This document shows positions 1-6,052 of a DNA stretch of 6,947 nt, one piece after another. The position numbers and the translations under genes are program-made. The notes below the pieces were generated by a model that saw nothing but the letters and a program-made list of their open reading frames with translations, was not told the origin of the DNA and ran no database searches. Origin of the DNA: Bacillota bacterium (GTDB lineage: Bacteria; Bacillota; Clostridia; Lachnospirales; Anaerotignaceae); the NCBI GenBank assembly GCA_023413275.1, contig JAEZPX010000060.1, forward strand, positions 1 to 6,947, given 5' to 3'. How positions within the stretch are numbered: position 1 is the first letter of the stretch; each line of letters begins with the position of its first letter.

Positions 1-568
1 ACGCAAGGCCCATTAATAGCCCCGGTAAAATTCCTGCGATAAATAACGTTCCGATTGAAGTATCGGAAATCGAGCCAAAAACAACAAAAGTAATTGATGG
101 TGGGATAATAACACCAATGGCTCCAGCTGCTGCCATTAAAGCTGCAGAGAACGCTGGCGAATATCCAACCTTAATCATAGCTGGAATGATAATTAAACCA
201 AGTGCAGCAACAGTTGCTGGACCTGAGCCAGAAATAGCTGCAAAAAAGCATGCAACGATTACACAAACCATTGCTAATCCGCCTTTTAAATGACCTACAC
301 ATGATTGTGCGAAATCAATTAACTTTTGTGATATACCTGTTTTTTCCATTATATTGCCACCGAGGATGAAAAACGGAATTGCTAAGAGTACAAACTTACT
401 CGTTGATGATGAAACGAGCCTTGGCAAAGTTCCTAAAATAATATCTAGTGGCTTACCCGCCCCTTGAACAATCATTGCTGCTACGCTGGAAACACCTAAA
501 CAAATTGCTATCGGCGTACCCATTAAAAGTAAAATTGCAAATCCACCGAATAAAACAGCTGCTACCAT
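1..568 (-). CDS. dctM: TRAP transporter large permease subunit DctM (N-terminal part, cut by window edge)
   Basis: Large membrane subunit of a tripartite ATP-independent periplasmic (TRAP) transporter. In this family it forms the ion-coupled transport channel in the cytoplasmic membrane. Reading from the ATG at 568 gives 189 residues with no stop before the left edge; family members run to about 430 residues, so less than half is present. What is visible is almost entirely hydrophobic and carries family hallmarks: FFILGGNIMEKTGIS, SGSGPATVAALG, GAIGVIIPPSI and AGILPGLLMG. The start overlaps the dctQ stop by one base (TAATG on the minus strand), and a GGAG lies a few bases upstream inside dctQ, so the two are probably translationally coupled. 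It is the third gene of a dctP-dctQ-dctM operon. The identification is secure; the substrate is not known. Confidence 0.95.
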   Translation of the reverse strand, partial: MVAAVLFGGFAILLLMGTPIAICLGVSSVAAMIVQGAGKPLDIILGTLPRLVSSSTSKFVLLAIPFFILGGNIMEKTGISQKLIDFAQSCVGHLKGGLAMVCVIVACFFAAISGSGPATVAALGLIIIPAMIKVGYSPAFSAALMAAAGAIGVIIPPSITFVVFGSISDTSIGTLFIAGILPGLLMGLA

Positions 569-1056
569 TAGATCTCCGCCTCATCTCTCTCTTTTTTATG
601 CATAACTTCTTTAAGAAACATTTCTAAAAAACGAATTGTTAAGAAAAATGCTCCTACTGGTACAAATGAACCGAATATCCACTCTGGCCATTGCATTCCA
701 GCTGTAATTTGTTGCTTTGCGTATTGACTCATTACCATGAATACGCCATAGTAACAAAGCGCTCCACTGAATAATACAGCAAAAATATAACCAATAAGTA
801 TCATAATATGTCGTAATTTTTCACCAACAATATCTTGTAAAATTGTAAATCCTAAATGCGCTCCCCTTTTTGCGGCAATTGCTGCACCAAGTAAGCTTAA
901 TAATACAAATAAATATGTAGTGATTTCATCTGTGAATGATAGTGATGCACTAAATACATATCTAGAAACTACATTGACAAATGCAAGCACTGTCATAACA
1001 GCTAAACATATAGCAGACAAAACTTCTTCGATATGATAAAGAAATTTTTTTAACAT
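568..1056 (-). CDS. dctQ: TRAP transporter small permease subunit DctQ
   Basis: Small integral membrane subunit of the TRAP transporter, 162 residues, which partners DctM. Four hydrophobic segments are seen at about residues 10-32, 44-61, 84-106 and 126-148. The family signature NVVSRYVF followed by SLSFTDEI (about 28-45) is present; many relatives have Trp where Phe41 stands. GMQWPEWIFGSFVPVG precedes the last helix, as is typical. The open frame extends to an ATG at 1089, but the ATG at 1056 is preferred: AAGGAG lies 10 bases before it, whereas the upstream ATG would encode a charged, non-family extension (VEGRREN) made from the ribosome-site region itself. It lies 57 bases downstream of dctP and overlaps dctM by one base, so all three genes are probably on one transcript. 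Confidence 0.92.
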   Translation of the reverse strand: MLKKFLYHIEEVLSAICLAVMTVLAFVNVVSRYVFSASLSFTDEITTYLFVLLSLLGAAIAAKRGAHLGFTILQDIVGEKLRHIMILIGYIFAVLFSGALCYYGVFMVMSQYAKQQITAGMQWPEWIFGSFVPVGAFFLTIRFLEMFLKEVMHKKERDEAEI

Positions 1057-1113
1057 CCCATTCTCTCTCCTTCCTTCTACTTGGTACATTAATAAATCAG
1101 AGGATTATATATC

Positions 1114-2139
1114 TTACTTTATTCCAAATGCAGAACAAGCTTCTTCTCCATATTTCTTAATCAAGCTAGTTCTTAAATCTGAAACAACCGCTTTAAACGG
1201 AGCTAATTCTTCTTTTGATAATCTTGTGACTTCCATTCCGTAATCTTCAAATTTTGTAACAATTTCTTCTTCTTCTTTTTCTAAAATATCTCTACCCCAG
1301 TTACAAGCTTCAACTGCCTTATCTCTTAACATGTCTTGTGTTTTAGGTTCTAAGGAATCCCAAACAGCAGAATTTGCAACAAACAAGTCGTTTTCGTATG
1401 TATAGTTCCAAAGGGTTAAATACTTTTGAACTTCATACATTTTAGCTGTATCTGTAATGTTTACACCATTTTCTTGACCGTCGATTGTGCCTTGTTGGAT
1501 TGCTGTGAAAACTTCACTCCAGCTCATTGCAACGGGGTCAGCGCCAAAGGCTCTAAATACACCTAAGAAAACTTCGCCACCAGGCACACGAATTTTAAGA
1601 CCTTTTAAATCTTCAGGTGTTTTAACAGCTCTTTTGCTATTTGTAAGTTGTCTAAATCCATTATGGAAAGAACCTAAAAATGTAATACCTTGGTCTTTTA
1701 ATACTGATTCATAATATTGTCCACCTGTTGAGTCAATTGTTTCTCTTGCATTTGTGTAGCTGTCAAAGGACCAAGGAATTGTTCCAACAAGAAGTTTTTC
1801 ATCAAGTGTTGACATAACACTACTAGCGTATGCCGCCAAATCAACTGAACCTTCTGAAATCATTTCCACTCCTTTTGTTGCATTACCACCTGCTAATTGG
1901 TCGTTCGGATAAACGTGAATTTTTACATTTCCCCCTGATTCTTCTTCAACGAGTTCTGCAAATTTTTGTGCAACTCTAGTATCAATTTGAATGTCTGTAC
2001 CATTCACTGTCATGGTTAACTCAACGGTTTCATATGTACTCTTTGCTGCCGAATCATTTGAACTGCTCCCACCACAGCCTGTTAATGTCCCCATAACAAG
2101 CGCTCCGATTAATAAGATAGAACTGATTTTCTTTTTCAT
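1114..2139 (-). CDS. dctP: TRAP transporter substrate-binding lipoprotein DctP
   Basis: Extracytoplasmic solute-binding protein of the DctP family, 341 residues, which captures the substrate and delivers it to DctQM. The N-terminus is a lipoprotein signal: MKKK, a hydrophobic core, and lipobox LTGC with the lipidated Cys at 22, followed by a Gly/Ser-rich linker. This fits anchoring to the outer face of a Gram-positive membrane. The family core is clear: LKGLKIRVP (179-186) with Arg184, the position of the conserved arginine that binds the substrate carboxylate in DctP/SiaP proteins, and MSWSEVFTAIQQGTIDGQEN (205-224). The usual QENP is QENG here. The start has GGGAGG 10 bases upstream. It is the first gene of the dctPQM operon. 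A carboxylate ligand is expected from Arg184, but which acid is not readable; no two-component sensor for the transporter is visible in the window. Confidence 0.95.
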   Translation of the reverse strand: MKKKISSILLIGALVMGTLTGCGGSSSNDSAAKSTYETVELTMTVNGTDIQIDTRVAQKFAELVEEESGGNVKIHVYPNDQLAGGNATKGVEMISEGSVDLAAYASSVMSTLDEKLLVGTIPWSFDSYTNARETIDSTGGQYYESVLKDQGITFLGSFHNGFRQLTNSKRAVKTPEDLKGLKIRVPGGEVFLGVFRAFGADPVAMSWSEVFTAIQQGTIDGQENGVNITDTAKMYEVQKYLTLWNYTYENDLFVANSAVWDSLEPKTQDMLRDKAVEACNWGRDILEKEEEEIVTKFEDYGMEVTRLSKEELAPFKAVVSDLRTSLIKKYGEEACSAFGIK

Positions 2140-2160
2140 AATAATCTCTCCTCCCGATTA

Positions 2161-2191
2161 CACACACAATACACACTACATACTACATACA
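2161..2191. repeat. short CA/TG-rich low-complexity tract in the dctP leader
   Basis: The plus strand reads CACACACAATACACAC and then two tandem copies of the 7-mer ACTACAT, ending in ACAAC. It sits just upstream of the dctP ribosome-binding site, inside the predicted transcript leader. Seen directly; no function is assigned. The copy number is low, so it is not a clear phase-variation tract. Confidence 0.5.
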
Positions 2192-2215
2192 ACGTTGGAT
2201 GTTTAATATGCTTAC

Positions 2216-2244
2216 AATTTAATTGGATTTTATCATAAAGTCAA
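2216..2244 (-). promoter_or_regulatory. possible sigma-A promoter for dctPQM
   Basis: On the minus strand, TTGACT (2244-2239, five of six to the -35 consensus) is separated by exactly 17 bases from TAAATT (2221-2216, four of six to the -10 consensus). It lies about 75-100 bases upstream of the dctP ATG. The -10 match is weak and the surroundings are AT-rich, so this is tentative. It would leave an untranslated leader of roughly 70 bases that includes the CA/TG-rich tract at 2161-2191. Confidence 0.35.
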
Positions 2245-2319
2245 TATATTTAACGTCTGTTTTTTCCTTTTCTATTATTTGCACAAACTCTTACTTCCAA
2301 ATATGGTAATATTAAGCAT

Positions 2320-2347
2320 ACGATTTTGATATCACTAGCAAAATCGT
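2320..2347. promoter_or_regulatory. perfect inverted repeat, candidate operator upstream of dctP
   Basis: ACGATTTTG (2320-2328) and CAAAATCGT (2339-2347) are exact reverse complements around a 10-base spacer containing the palindrome GATATC. It lies about 75 bases upstream of the possible dctP -35 box. This fits an activator or response-regulator site better than a terminator, because the stem is AT-rich and no T-run follows on either strand. The symmetry is seen; the role is inferred. Confidence 0.45.
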
Positions 2348-2409
2348 TAAACTTTACAGTTTCGTTTTATTGCGTATTTACTTTCGTACATCTATAAGTC
2401 TCCTTGCTA

Positions 2410-2424
2410 TTATAATTATTTTAA
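2410..2424. promoter_or_regulatory. PerR/Fur-type box-like sequence
   Basis: TTATAATTATTTTAA matches the published Bacillus PerR box TTATAATnATTATAA at 13 of 14 defined positions. The surroundings are very AT-rich, which raises the chance of a random match, and neither flanking operon is a typical peroxide-stress unit. Reported as a sequence resemblance only. Confidence 0.25.
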
Positions 2425-2452
2425 TACTAACAATATAATTATAACAATTTCA

Positions 2453-2479
2453 TTTCTTAATTTCAGTGAAATTAAAAAA
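2453..2479. promoter_or_regulatory. 27-bp near-perfect palindrome, candidate operator
   Basis: TTAATTTCA (2457-2465) and TGAAATTAA (2467-2475) are exact reverse complements about a single central G. After one mismatch the symmetry continues for three more pairs (TTT at 2453-2455 with AAA at 2477-2479). An odd-length, one-base-centre dyad of this size resembles the binding site of a dimeric repressor. It is far from both start codons (over 300 bases from dctP and about 390 from tetR), so its target is unclear. Confidence 0.45.
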
Positions 2480-2627
2480 TGGCTGTCTAAAATCCTTCCT
2501 CTTATGTTGCAATCATTGGGAACAACGTATAGAATAACTAAATAATACCCTCATTTTCACCAGCACCAATTTAGAATCGTGAGGCTTTTTATAAATTATA
2601 GAATTCTGAAAAGTGGTAAAAAAATCT

Positions 2628-2757
2628 TAAAGGACATCCTGGGTTTCTGTAGCTTCTGGTGAATTCACGGAATTCACCAAATCTTGATGATGTAAGAAAA
2701 CTGAATCAAGAAGCTAACATACAAACAAATAGCATCAAAAAACAGGGATATCCTTTA
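2628..2757. other. nested inverted-repeat element able to fold into a three-way junction (structured RNA or MITE-like)
   Basis: Four pairings nest without conflict. The outer stem pairs TAAAGGA-C-ATCC-TG (2628-2641) with CA-g-GGAT-A-TCCTTTA (2743-2757), with one mismatch and one bulged G. A second stem pairs TGTAGCTTC (2648-2656) with GAAGCTA-a-CA (2710-2719). Inside it are a perfect hairpin, TGGTGAATTC/GAATTCACCA with loop ACG (2657-2679), and a short hairpin TTGAT/ATCAA (2684-2688 with 2705-2709). The inner hairpins abut the second stem, giving a compact junction. No ORF with a ribosome site, no transposase and no T-run terminator belongs to it. It could be a cis-acting RNA leader of tetR, a small RNA, or a short mobile element with imperfect terminal inverted repeats; no clear target-site duplication was found. 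The pairing is seen; the function is unknown. Confidence 0.45.
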
Positions 2758-2867
2758 TATCTAATTTTTATGCACTCATATATCGTTCCTAACATTATGC
2801 TGCCTATTTAGAATTGAAACTGGGTATCTATTCAAGTAAATCAGTTTATTTCCGGGAGGTTCTTAGG

Positions 2868-3452
2868 ATGACACAGATAACCAAACGAGCCCTGGAGGAC
2901 TCGCTGAAACATCTCTTGCTGCAAAAGCCCTTGAACAAGATTACAATTTCTGATATTGCAAAAGATTGCGGAATTAATCGTATGACCTTTTATTATCATT
3001 TTCAGGATATTTACGATTTAATTGAGTGGATTTGCGTGGAGGAGACCGCAAGAGCCGTTAATGGAAACAAAACCTACGAAACATGGCAACAGGGGTTCTT
3101 GCAGACATTTCAAATGGTTCTTAAAAACAAACCATTTATTTCTAATGTATATCATTCCATCAGCCGTGAAAAGATTGAGGATTACTTTTATGCAGTGACC
3201 TACGACCTGCTGATCGGAGTAGTAGAAGAATTGGCAGTAGGCATGATCGTTGCGGATTCAGATAAAAAATTTATAGCAGAATTTTATAATTTCGCTTTTG
3301 TTGGTCTCTTGTTGGATTGGATCAAAAAGGATATGCGGGAGGATCCACAGAAAATAATTGGACGGGTCAGCACACTCATACATGGAGACGTCACCAGAGC
3401 ATTAAATAGGTATCAGCAAGGGAATACTAATCAAATGTCCCTAAATGATTAA
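2868..3452 (+). CDS. TetR/AcrR-family transcriptional regulator, DhaS-like (TetR_C_8 type)
   Basis: Predicted DNA-binding regulator of 194 residues. The N-terminal helix-turn-helix spans about residues 25-45: ITISDIAKDCGINRMTFYYHF, followed by QDIYDLIEW, a run typical of the DhaS-like branch with the TetR_C_8 C-terminal domain. The rest is helical and would form the dimer and ligand-binding domain. The ATG at 2868 is chosen because GGGAGG (2854-2859) stands 8 bases before it; the frame is open back to a TTG at 2814, but that lacks a ribosome site and adds residues not typical of the family. It lies 136 bases upstream of ohyA on the same strand, so it probably controls the hydratase and perhaps itself. 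Ligand unknown; a fatty acid is the natural guess from context. It could also act on the TRAP operon. Confidence 0.88.
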   Translation: MTQITKRALEDSLKHLLLQKPLNKITISDIAKDCGINRMTFYYHFQDIYDLIEWICVEETARAVNGNKTYETWQQGFLQTFQMVLKNKPFISNVYHSISREKIEDYFYAVTYDLLIGVVEELAVGMIVADSDKKFIAEFYNFAFVGLLLDWIKKDMREDPQKIIGRVSTLIHGDVTRALNRYQQGNTNQMSLND

Positions 3453-3474
3453 AAAATATACAGTATTGCCAACA

Positions 3475-3491
3475 TGATAAATTTCTTATCA
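3475..3491. promoter_or_regulatory. small palindrome in the tetR-ohyA gap
   Basis: TGATAA (3475-3480) and TTATCA (3486-3491) are perfect reverse complements around ATTTC. It lies 22 bases after the tetR stop. With no GC content to speak of and no T-run it is a poor terminator, so tetR and ohyA may be co-transcribed. It could be a weak operator. Confidence 0.25.
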
Positions 3492-3502
3492 AAGCTATTT
3501 TA

Positions 3503-3528
3503 TTGATTATTGTGGGAATCAACCACAA
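3503..3528. promoter_or_regulatory. two overlapping palindromes upstream of ohyA, candidate TetR operator
   Basis: TTGTGG (3510-3515) and CCACAA (3523-3528) form a perfect 6-bp dyad with a 7-base spacer. Overlapping it, TTGATT (3503-3508) and AATCAA (3517-3522) form another with an 8-base spacer. They end about 60 bases before the ohyA start and abut -10-like hexamers, TATTAT at 3530-3535 and TATAAA at 3541-3546, for which no good -35 partner was found. A repressor bound here would block ohyA transcription. Part of it (GGAAT..ACCA..AAAT) resembles the right arm of the palindrome at 2657-2679 upstream of tetR, as expected if one regulator bound both. The dyads are seen; the operator role is inferred. 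Confidence 0.4.
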
Positions 3529-3588
3529 ATATTATGCTTATATAAACAAATAAAAATTTTAAAAAAACTGAGCATGGAGGTAATCATT

Positions 3589-5364
3589 ATGTATTATTCT
3601 AAAGGAAATTATGAGTCACTTGCCCGTCCTGAAAAACCACAGGGTGTGGAGCGTAAATCTGCTTATCTAATTGGGTCAGGTCTTGCTTCTCTTGCAGCTG
3701 CCGCATTTCTTGTTCGGGATGGTCAGATGGATGGTAAAAGAGTCCATATTTTAGAAAAAGACTCTCTTGCAGGAGGTGCCTGCGATGGTTATGAATATGA
3801 TAACACCGGATTTGTTATCCGTGGAGGACGTGAGGTGGATAACCGCTATGAGTGCCTGTGGGATCTGTTCCATTCTATTCCCTCTCTGGAAACGGAAGGT
3901 GCCAGTGTTCTGGACGAATTTTACTGGCTTAACAAGCATGACCCTAACAGCTCTCTCACTCGTGCAACGGTTAACTGTGGAGAAGATGCCCACACCGATG
4001 GTAAGTTCGCTTTGTCAACCAAGGGCATGCAGGAAATTATGGCACTGTTTTTTACCCCAGATGAAGCACTGTATAACAAGCGCATTTCCCAGGTTTTCAG
4101 TGATGAAGTGCTAACTTCTAATTTCTGGCTGTATTGGCGTACTATGTTTGCTTTTGAGAATTGGCATAGTGCGTTGGAAATGAAGCTGTATATCAAGCGT
4201 TTCATTCACCATATCGGCGGGATGCCTGATTTCACAGCAGTTCGCTTTACAAAACTTAACCAGTATGAATCTATGATTCTGCCGCTGGTCAAATATCTGG
4301 AAGCCCACGATGTTCAATTCCATTACGGCACGAAGGTAGAAAATATTATTTTTGATACCAAGACGGATAAAAAAGCAGCAACTCGTATTGATATTATCCG
4401 AGACGGTTTGGCGGATCACATTGATTTAACAGAAAATGACCTAGTATTTATCACCAACGGAGGCTGTGTTGAAAATTCTTCTATAGGCAATCAAAACACA
4501 CCAGCACCTTTTAACTATGAAATCAAAAAAGGTGGAGGCTGGGATCTGTGGCGCAAAATTGCAGCTCAAGACCCTGCCTTTGGTCATCCGGATAAATTCT
4601 GTTATGATGCAGAGCAAAGCAATTGGATGTCTGCTACAGTGACAACCCTAGATGATCGTATCCCCCCCTATATTCAGAAAATCTGTAAACGAGATCCTTT
4701 CAGTGGCAAAGTAGTTACTGGTGGTATTGTCACTGCCAAGGATTCCAATTGGCTGCTTAGTTGGACCTTTAATCGTCAGCCCCATTTCCGCAGTCAGCCA
4801 AAGGATCAGCTAGTAGGCTGGATTTATGCCTTGTTCACCGATAAGCCGGGTAACTTTGTCAAAAAAGCAATGCGTGACTGCACAGGCAAGGAAATCTGTA
4901 TGGAATGGCTGTATCATATCGGTGTTCCTGAGAGTCAGATCGAGGAATTGGCAGAGTACAGCGCCAATACAGTGCCTTGCATGATGCCATATATTACCGC
5001 ATTCTTTATGCCCCGTGAGGCAGGTGACCGTCCTGATGTAATTCCGGCGGGCAGTGTAAACTTCGCTTTTCTAGGGCAATTTGCTGAAACAACCAGAGAT
5101 ACCATCTTTACCATTGAATACTCCGTCCGTACCGCTATGGAAAGCGTCTATACACTGCTTGACATTGACAGAGGCGTCCCAGAGGTTTGGGGAAGCACTT
5201 ATGATGTACGTGATTTGCTCAACGCTGCTTCAAAAATGAGTGATGGTAAAAAGATTACCCAAATAGAGCTTGATCCGAAACAGAAGGCAGTACTTGGCGA
5301 AGTGCTTAAAAAGATTTCCGGCACTGATATCGAAAAGCTGCTAAGAGAATACCATTTGATTTAA
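3589..5364 (+). CDS. ohyA: oleate hydratase (fatty-acid double-bond hydratase, FAD-dependent; MCRA family)
   Basis: Adds water to the cis-9 double bond of unsaturated fatty acids, for example oleate to 10-hydroxystearate (EC 4.2.1.53). The family consists of FAD-binding proteins that work at the membrane surface and detoxify host or environmental unsaturated fatty acids. The 591 residues are full length. Residues 1-17 (MYYSKGNYESLARPEKP) are the typical family start. The Rossmann FAD motif is IGSGLASLAAAAFL (28-41), and RGGREVDNRYECLWDLF (78-94) carries Glu82. Tyr201 lies in KLYIKRF. Glu82 and Tyr201 fall at the positions I recall as catalytic in Staphylococcus aureus OhyA. The C-terminal half keeps family blocks such as NTVPCMMPYITAFFMPR and FAFLGQFAETTRDTIFT. 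The ATG at 3589 has GGAGG 8 bases upstream; an ATG at 3574 overlaps that site and is rejected. It follows a TetR gene and ends before a strong terminator. Confidence 0.96.
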   Translation: MYYSKGNYESLARPEKPQGVERKSAYLIGSGLASLAAAAFLVRDGQMDGKRVHILEKDSLAGGACDGYEYDNTGFVIRGGREVDNRYECLWDLFHSIPSLETEGASVLDEFYWLNKHDPNSSLTRATVNCGEDAHTDGKFALSTKGMQEIMALFFTPDEALYNKRISQVFSDEVLTSNFWLYWRTMFAFENWHSALEMKLYIKRFIHHIGGMPDFTAVRFTKLNQYESMILPLVKYLEAHDVQFHYGTKVENIIFDTKTDKKAATRIDIIRDGLADHIDLTENDLVFITNGGCVENSSIGNQNTPAPFNYEIKKGGGWDLWRKIAAQDPAFGHPDKFCYDAEQSNWMSATVTTLDDRIPPYIQKICKRDPFSGKVVTGGIVTAKDSNWLLSWTFNRQPHFRSQPKDQLVGWIYALFTDKPGNFVKKAMRDCTGKEICMEWLYHIGVPESQIEELAEYSANTVPCMMPYITAFFMPREAGDRPDVIPAGSVNFAFLGQFAETTRDTIFTIEYSVRTAMESVYTLLDIDRGVPEVWGSTYDVRDLLNAASKMSDGKKITQIELDPKQKAVLGEVLKKISGTDIEKLLREYHLI

Positions 5365-5380
5365 CAGCATAATGAGAAGA

Positions 5381-5418
5381 AAAACACCCGGCAGATATGA
5401 AACCTGCTGGGTGTTTTT
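5381..5418 (+). terminator. intrinsic terminator of ohyA, possibly bidirectional
   Basis: A 14-pair stem, AAAACACCCGGCAG (5381-5394) with CTGCTGGGTGTTTT (5404-5417), contains a single G-U pair. The loop is 9 bases and the T-run ends at 5418. It starts 16 bases after the ohyA stop. Read on the minus strand, the left arm gives TTTTT followed by CTTCT, so it could also stop transcripts coming from the minus-strand VOC gene about 200 bases away. No gene was found in the 201 bases between it and that gene. Confidence 0.92.
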
Positions 5419-5619
5419 AGTTATACCAATATACCTACACTTTTATTGCCCATATAGCTATCAAAATAAAGTACTTCCAGCAAGGTCAGCTAGGTCTCAA
5501 AATCTCAAGAGCATAATTATGTTTCACCGACAATCTGGCTTCTCTTGGTCAGAAAAAATGTTTTCTAACTCTTGCCTTGAAAGCAAAAAACGCCATAATT
5601 TAATTAAAGTATATCTACA

Positions 5620-5982
5620 TCAATCTGGAAAAGTACGTAGTTGGATTGATACCCCATCCGGATCATATACATAAAAATAGCAGGTTTCATCCCCCGGGTT
5701 TTGAATTGGTGAAGGGTTAAGACCCCGGTGCTGAGCAAGTTGATGCATTTCATCCAATTTATCCGTTTCAAAACAGATAAACAGCCCTTTGCCTTCAAAG
5801 GTCTGGCCTTGTGGCAATTGAAGAAGTTCGATTTCTGTTTCCCCTTCCCCATTGGTCATAAATGCTATTTCTGCTAAATCAGAATTAAATCGTCGATGTA
5901 CGGTTAACTCCGTTATCATTTCATAAAATTCAATCGACTGTTCCAAATTTTTGACACGTAATGTCACGTGTTTCATATGCAT
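5620..5982 (-). CDS. small VOC-superfamily (glyoxalase/bleomycin-resistance fold) protein
   Basis: A 120-residue single-module VOC protein: MKHVTLRVKNLEQSIEFYE at the start and ETCYFYVYDPDGVSIQLRTF near the end are the classic first and last elements of the two beta-alpha-beta-beta-beta repeats. Aligned by eye to glyoxalase I, His5 and Glu52 match two metal ligands, but the other two positions are Phe68 (in GLFICF) and Gln114 (in SIQL). It is therefore unlikely to be a standard glyoxalase I; it may bind metal differently, bind a ligand, or act on another substrate. The start is the ATG at 5982, with AAGGAGG 8 bases upstream; a GTG at 5991 overlaps that site. It lies 69 bases downstream of the cyclase-like gene on the same strand with no clear terminator between them, so read-through is possible. 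Substrate unknown. Confidence 0.85.
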   Translation of the reverse strand: MHMKHVTLRVKNLEQSIEFYEMITELTVHRRFNSDLAEIAFMTNGEGETEIELLQLPQGQTFEGKGLFICFETDKLDEMHQLAQHRGLNPSPIQNPGDETCYFYVYDPDGVSIQLRTFPD

Positions 5983-6012
5983 TTTATCCACCTCCTTCTC
6001 TAATAGTAGTTC

Positions 6013-6052
6013 AATTCATTAATGGGTACATTCCTTTTTTAATAAATGAATT
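6013..6052. repeat. inverted repeat between the cyclase-like and VOC genes
   Basis: AATTCATT (6013-6020) and AATGAATT (6045-6052) are exact reverse complements 24 bases apart; the second arm touches the stop codon of the cyclase-like gene. The stem is almost all A-T and no T-run follows it on the minus strand, so it is a weak terminator at best. A regulatory site for the VOC gene is equally possible. Confidence 0.3.

Larger units (their letters stand above)
2140..2867. other. 728-base intergenic region between dctP and tetR, rich in inverted repeats
   Basis: No convincing gene is present. In order it holds the dctP ribosome site and leader, a possible dctP promoter, a 9-bp-arm palindrome (2320-2347), a PerR-box-like sequence (2410-2424), a near-perfect palindrome (2453-2479), an unremarkable AT-rich stretch (about 2480-2627), a nested set of inverted repeats (2628-2757), and an AT-rich stretch leading to the tetR ribosome site GGGAGG at 2854-2859. 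It separates a minus-strand operon from a plus-strand one, so regulatory sites for both directions are expected. No convincing tetR promoter could be picked out. Its length and repeat density are more than two simple promoters need. Confidence 0.7.

Noticed and set aside
1487..2206. Plus-strand ORFs antisense to dctP
   Set aside because: Antisense shadows of a well-supported binding protein gene.
2628..2757. Insertion sequence or known riboswitch at the nested repeats
   Set aside because: No transposase, no clear target duplication and no recognisable riboswitch core; kept only as an unexplained structured element.
2659..2811. 50-codon plus-strand open frame from a GTG, crossing the nested repeat element and ending before tetR
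   Set aside because: No ribosome-binding site; the GTG lies inside a perfect hairpin; the peptide resembles nothing I know. A frame this long is expected by chance. It could still be a leader peptide or a gene remnant.
3751..4419. Several minus-strand and alternative-frame ORFs inside ohyA
   Set aside because: Shadows of the clear oleate hydratase frame; no ribosome sites or family motifs.
5511..5600. Terminator for the VOC gene in the gap (for example AGAAAA/TTTTCT around 5551-5566)
   Set aside because: The stems are short and lack G-C pairs; the strong hairpin at 5381-5418 is a better bidirectional candidate.
5372..5674. 100-codon plus-strand open frame after ohyA
   Set aside because: It begins inside the ohyA terminator hairpin, has no ribosome site, shows no family resemblance and overlaps the end of the VOC gene.
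5620..5991. GTG start at 5991 for the VOC gene
   Set aside because: It overlaps the AAGGAGG ribosome site, which is correctly spaced for the ATG at 5982.
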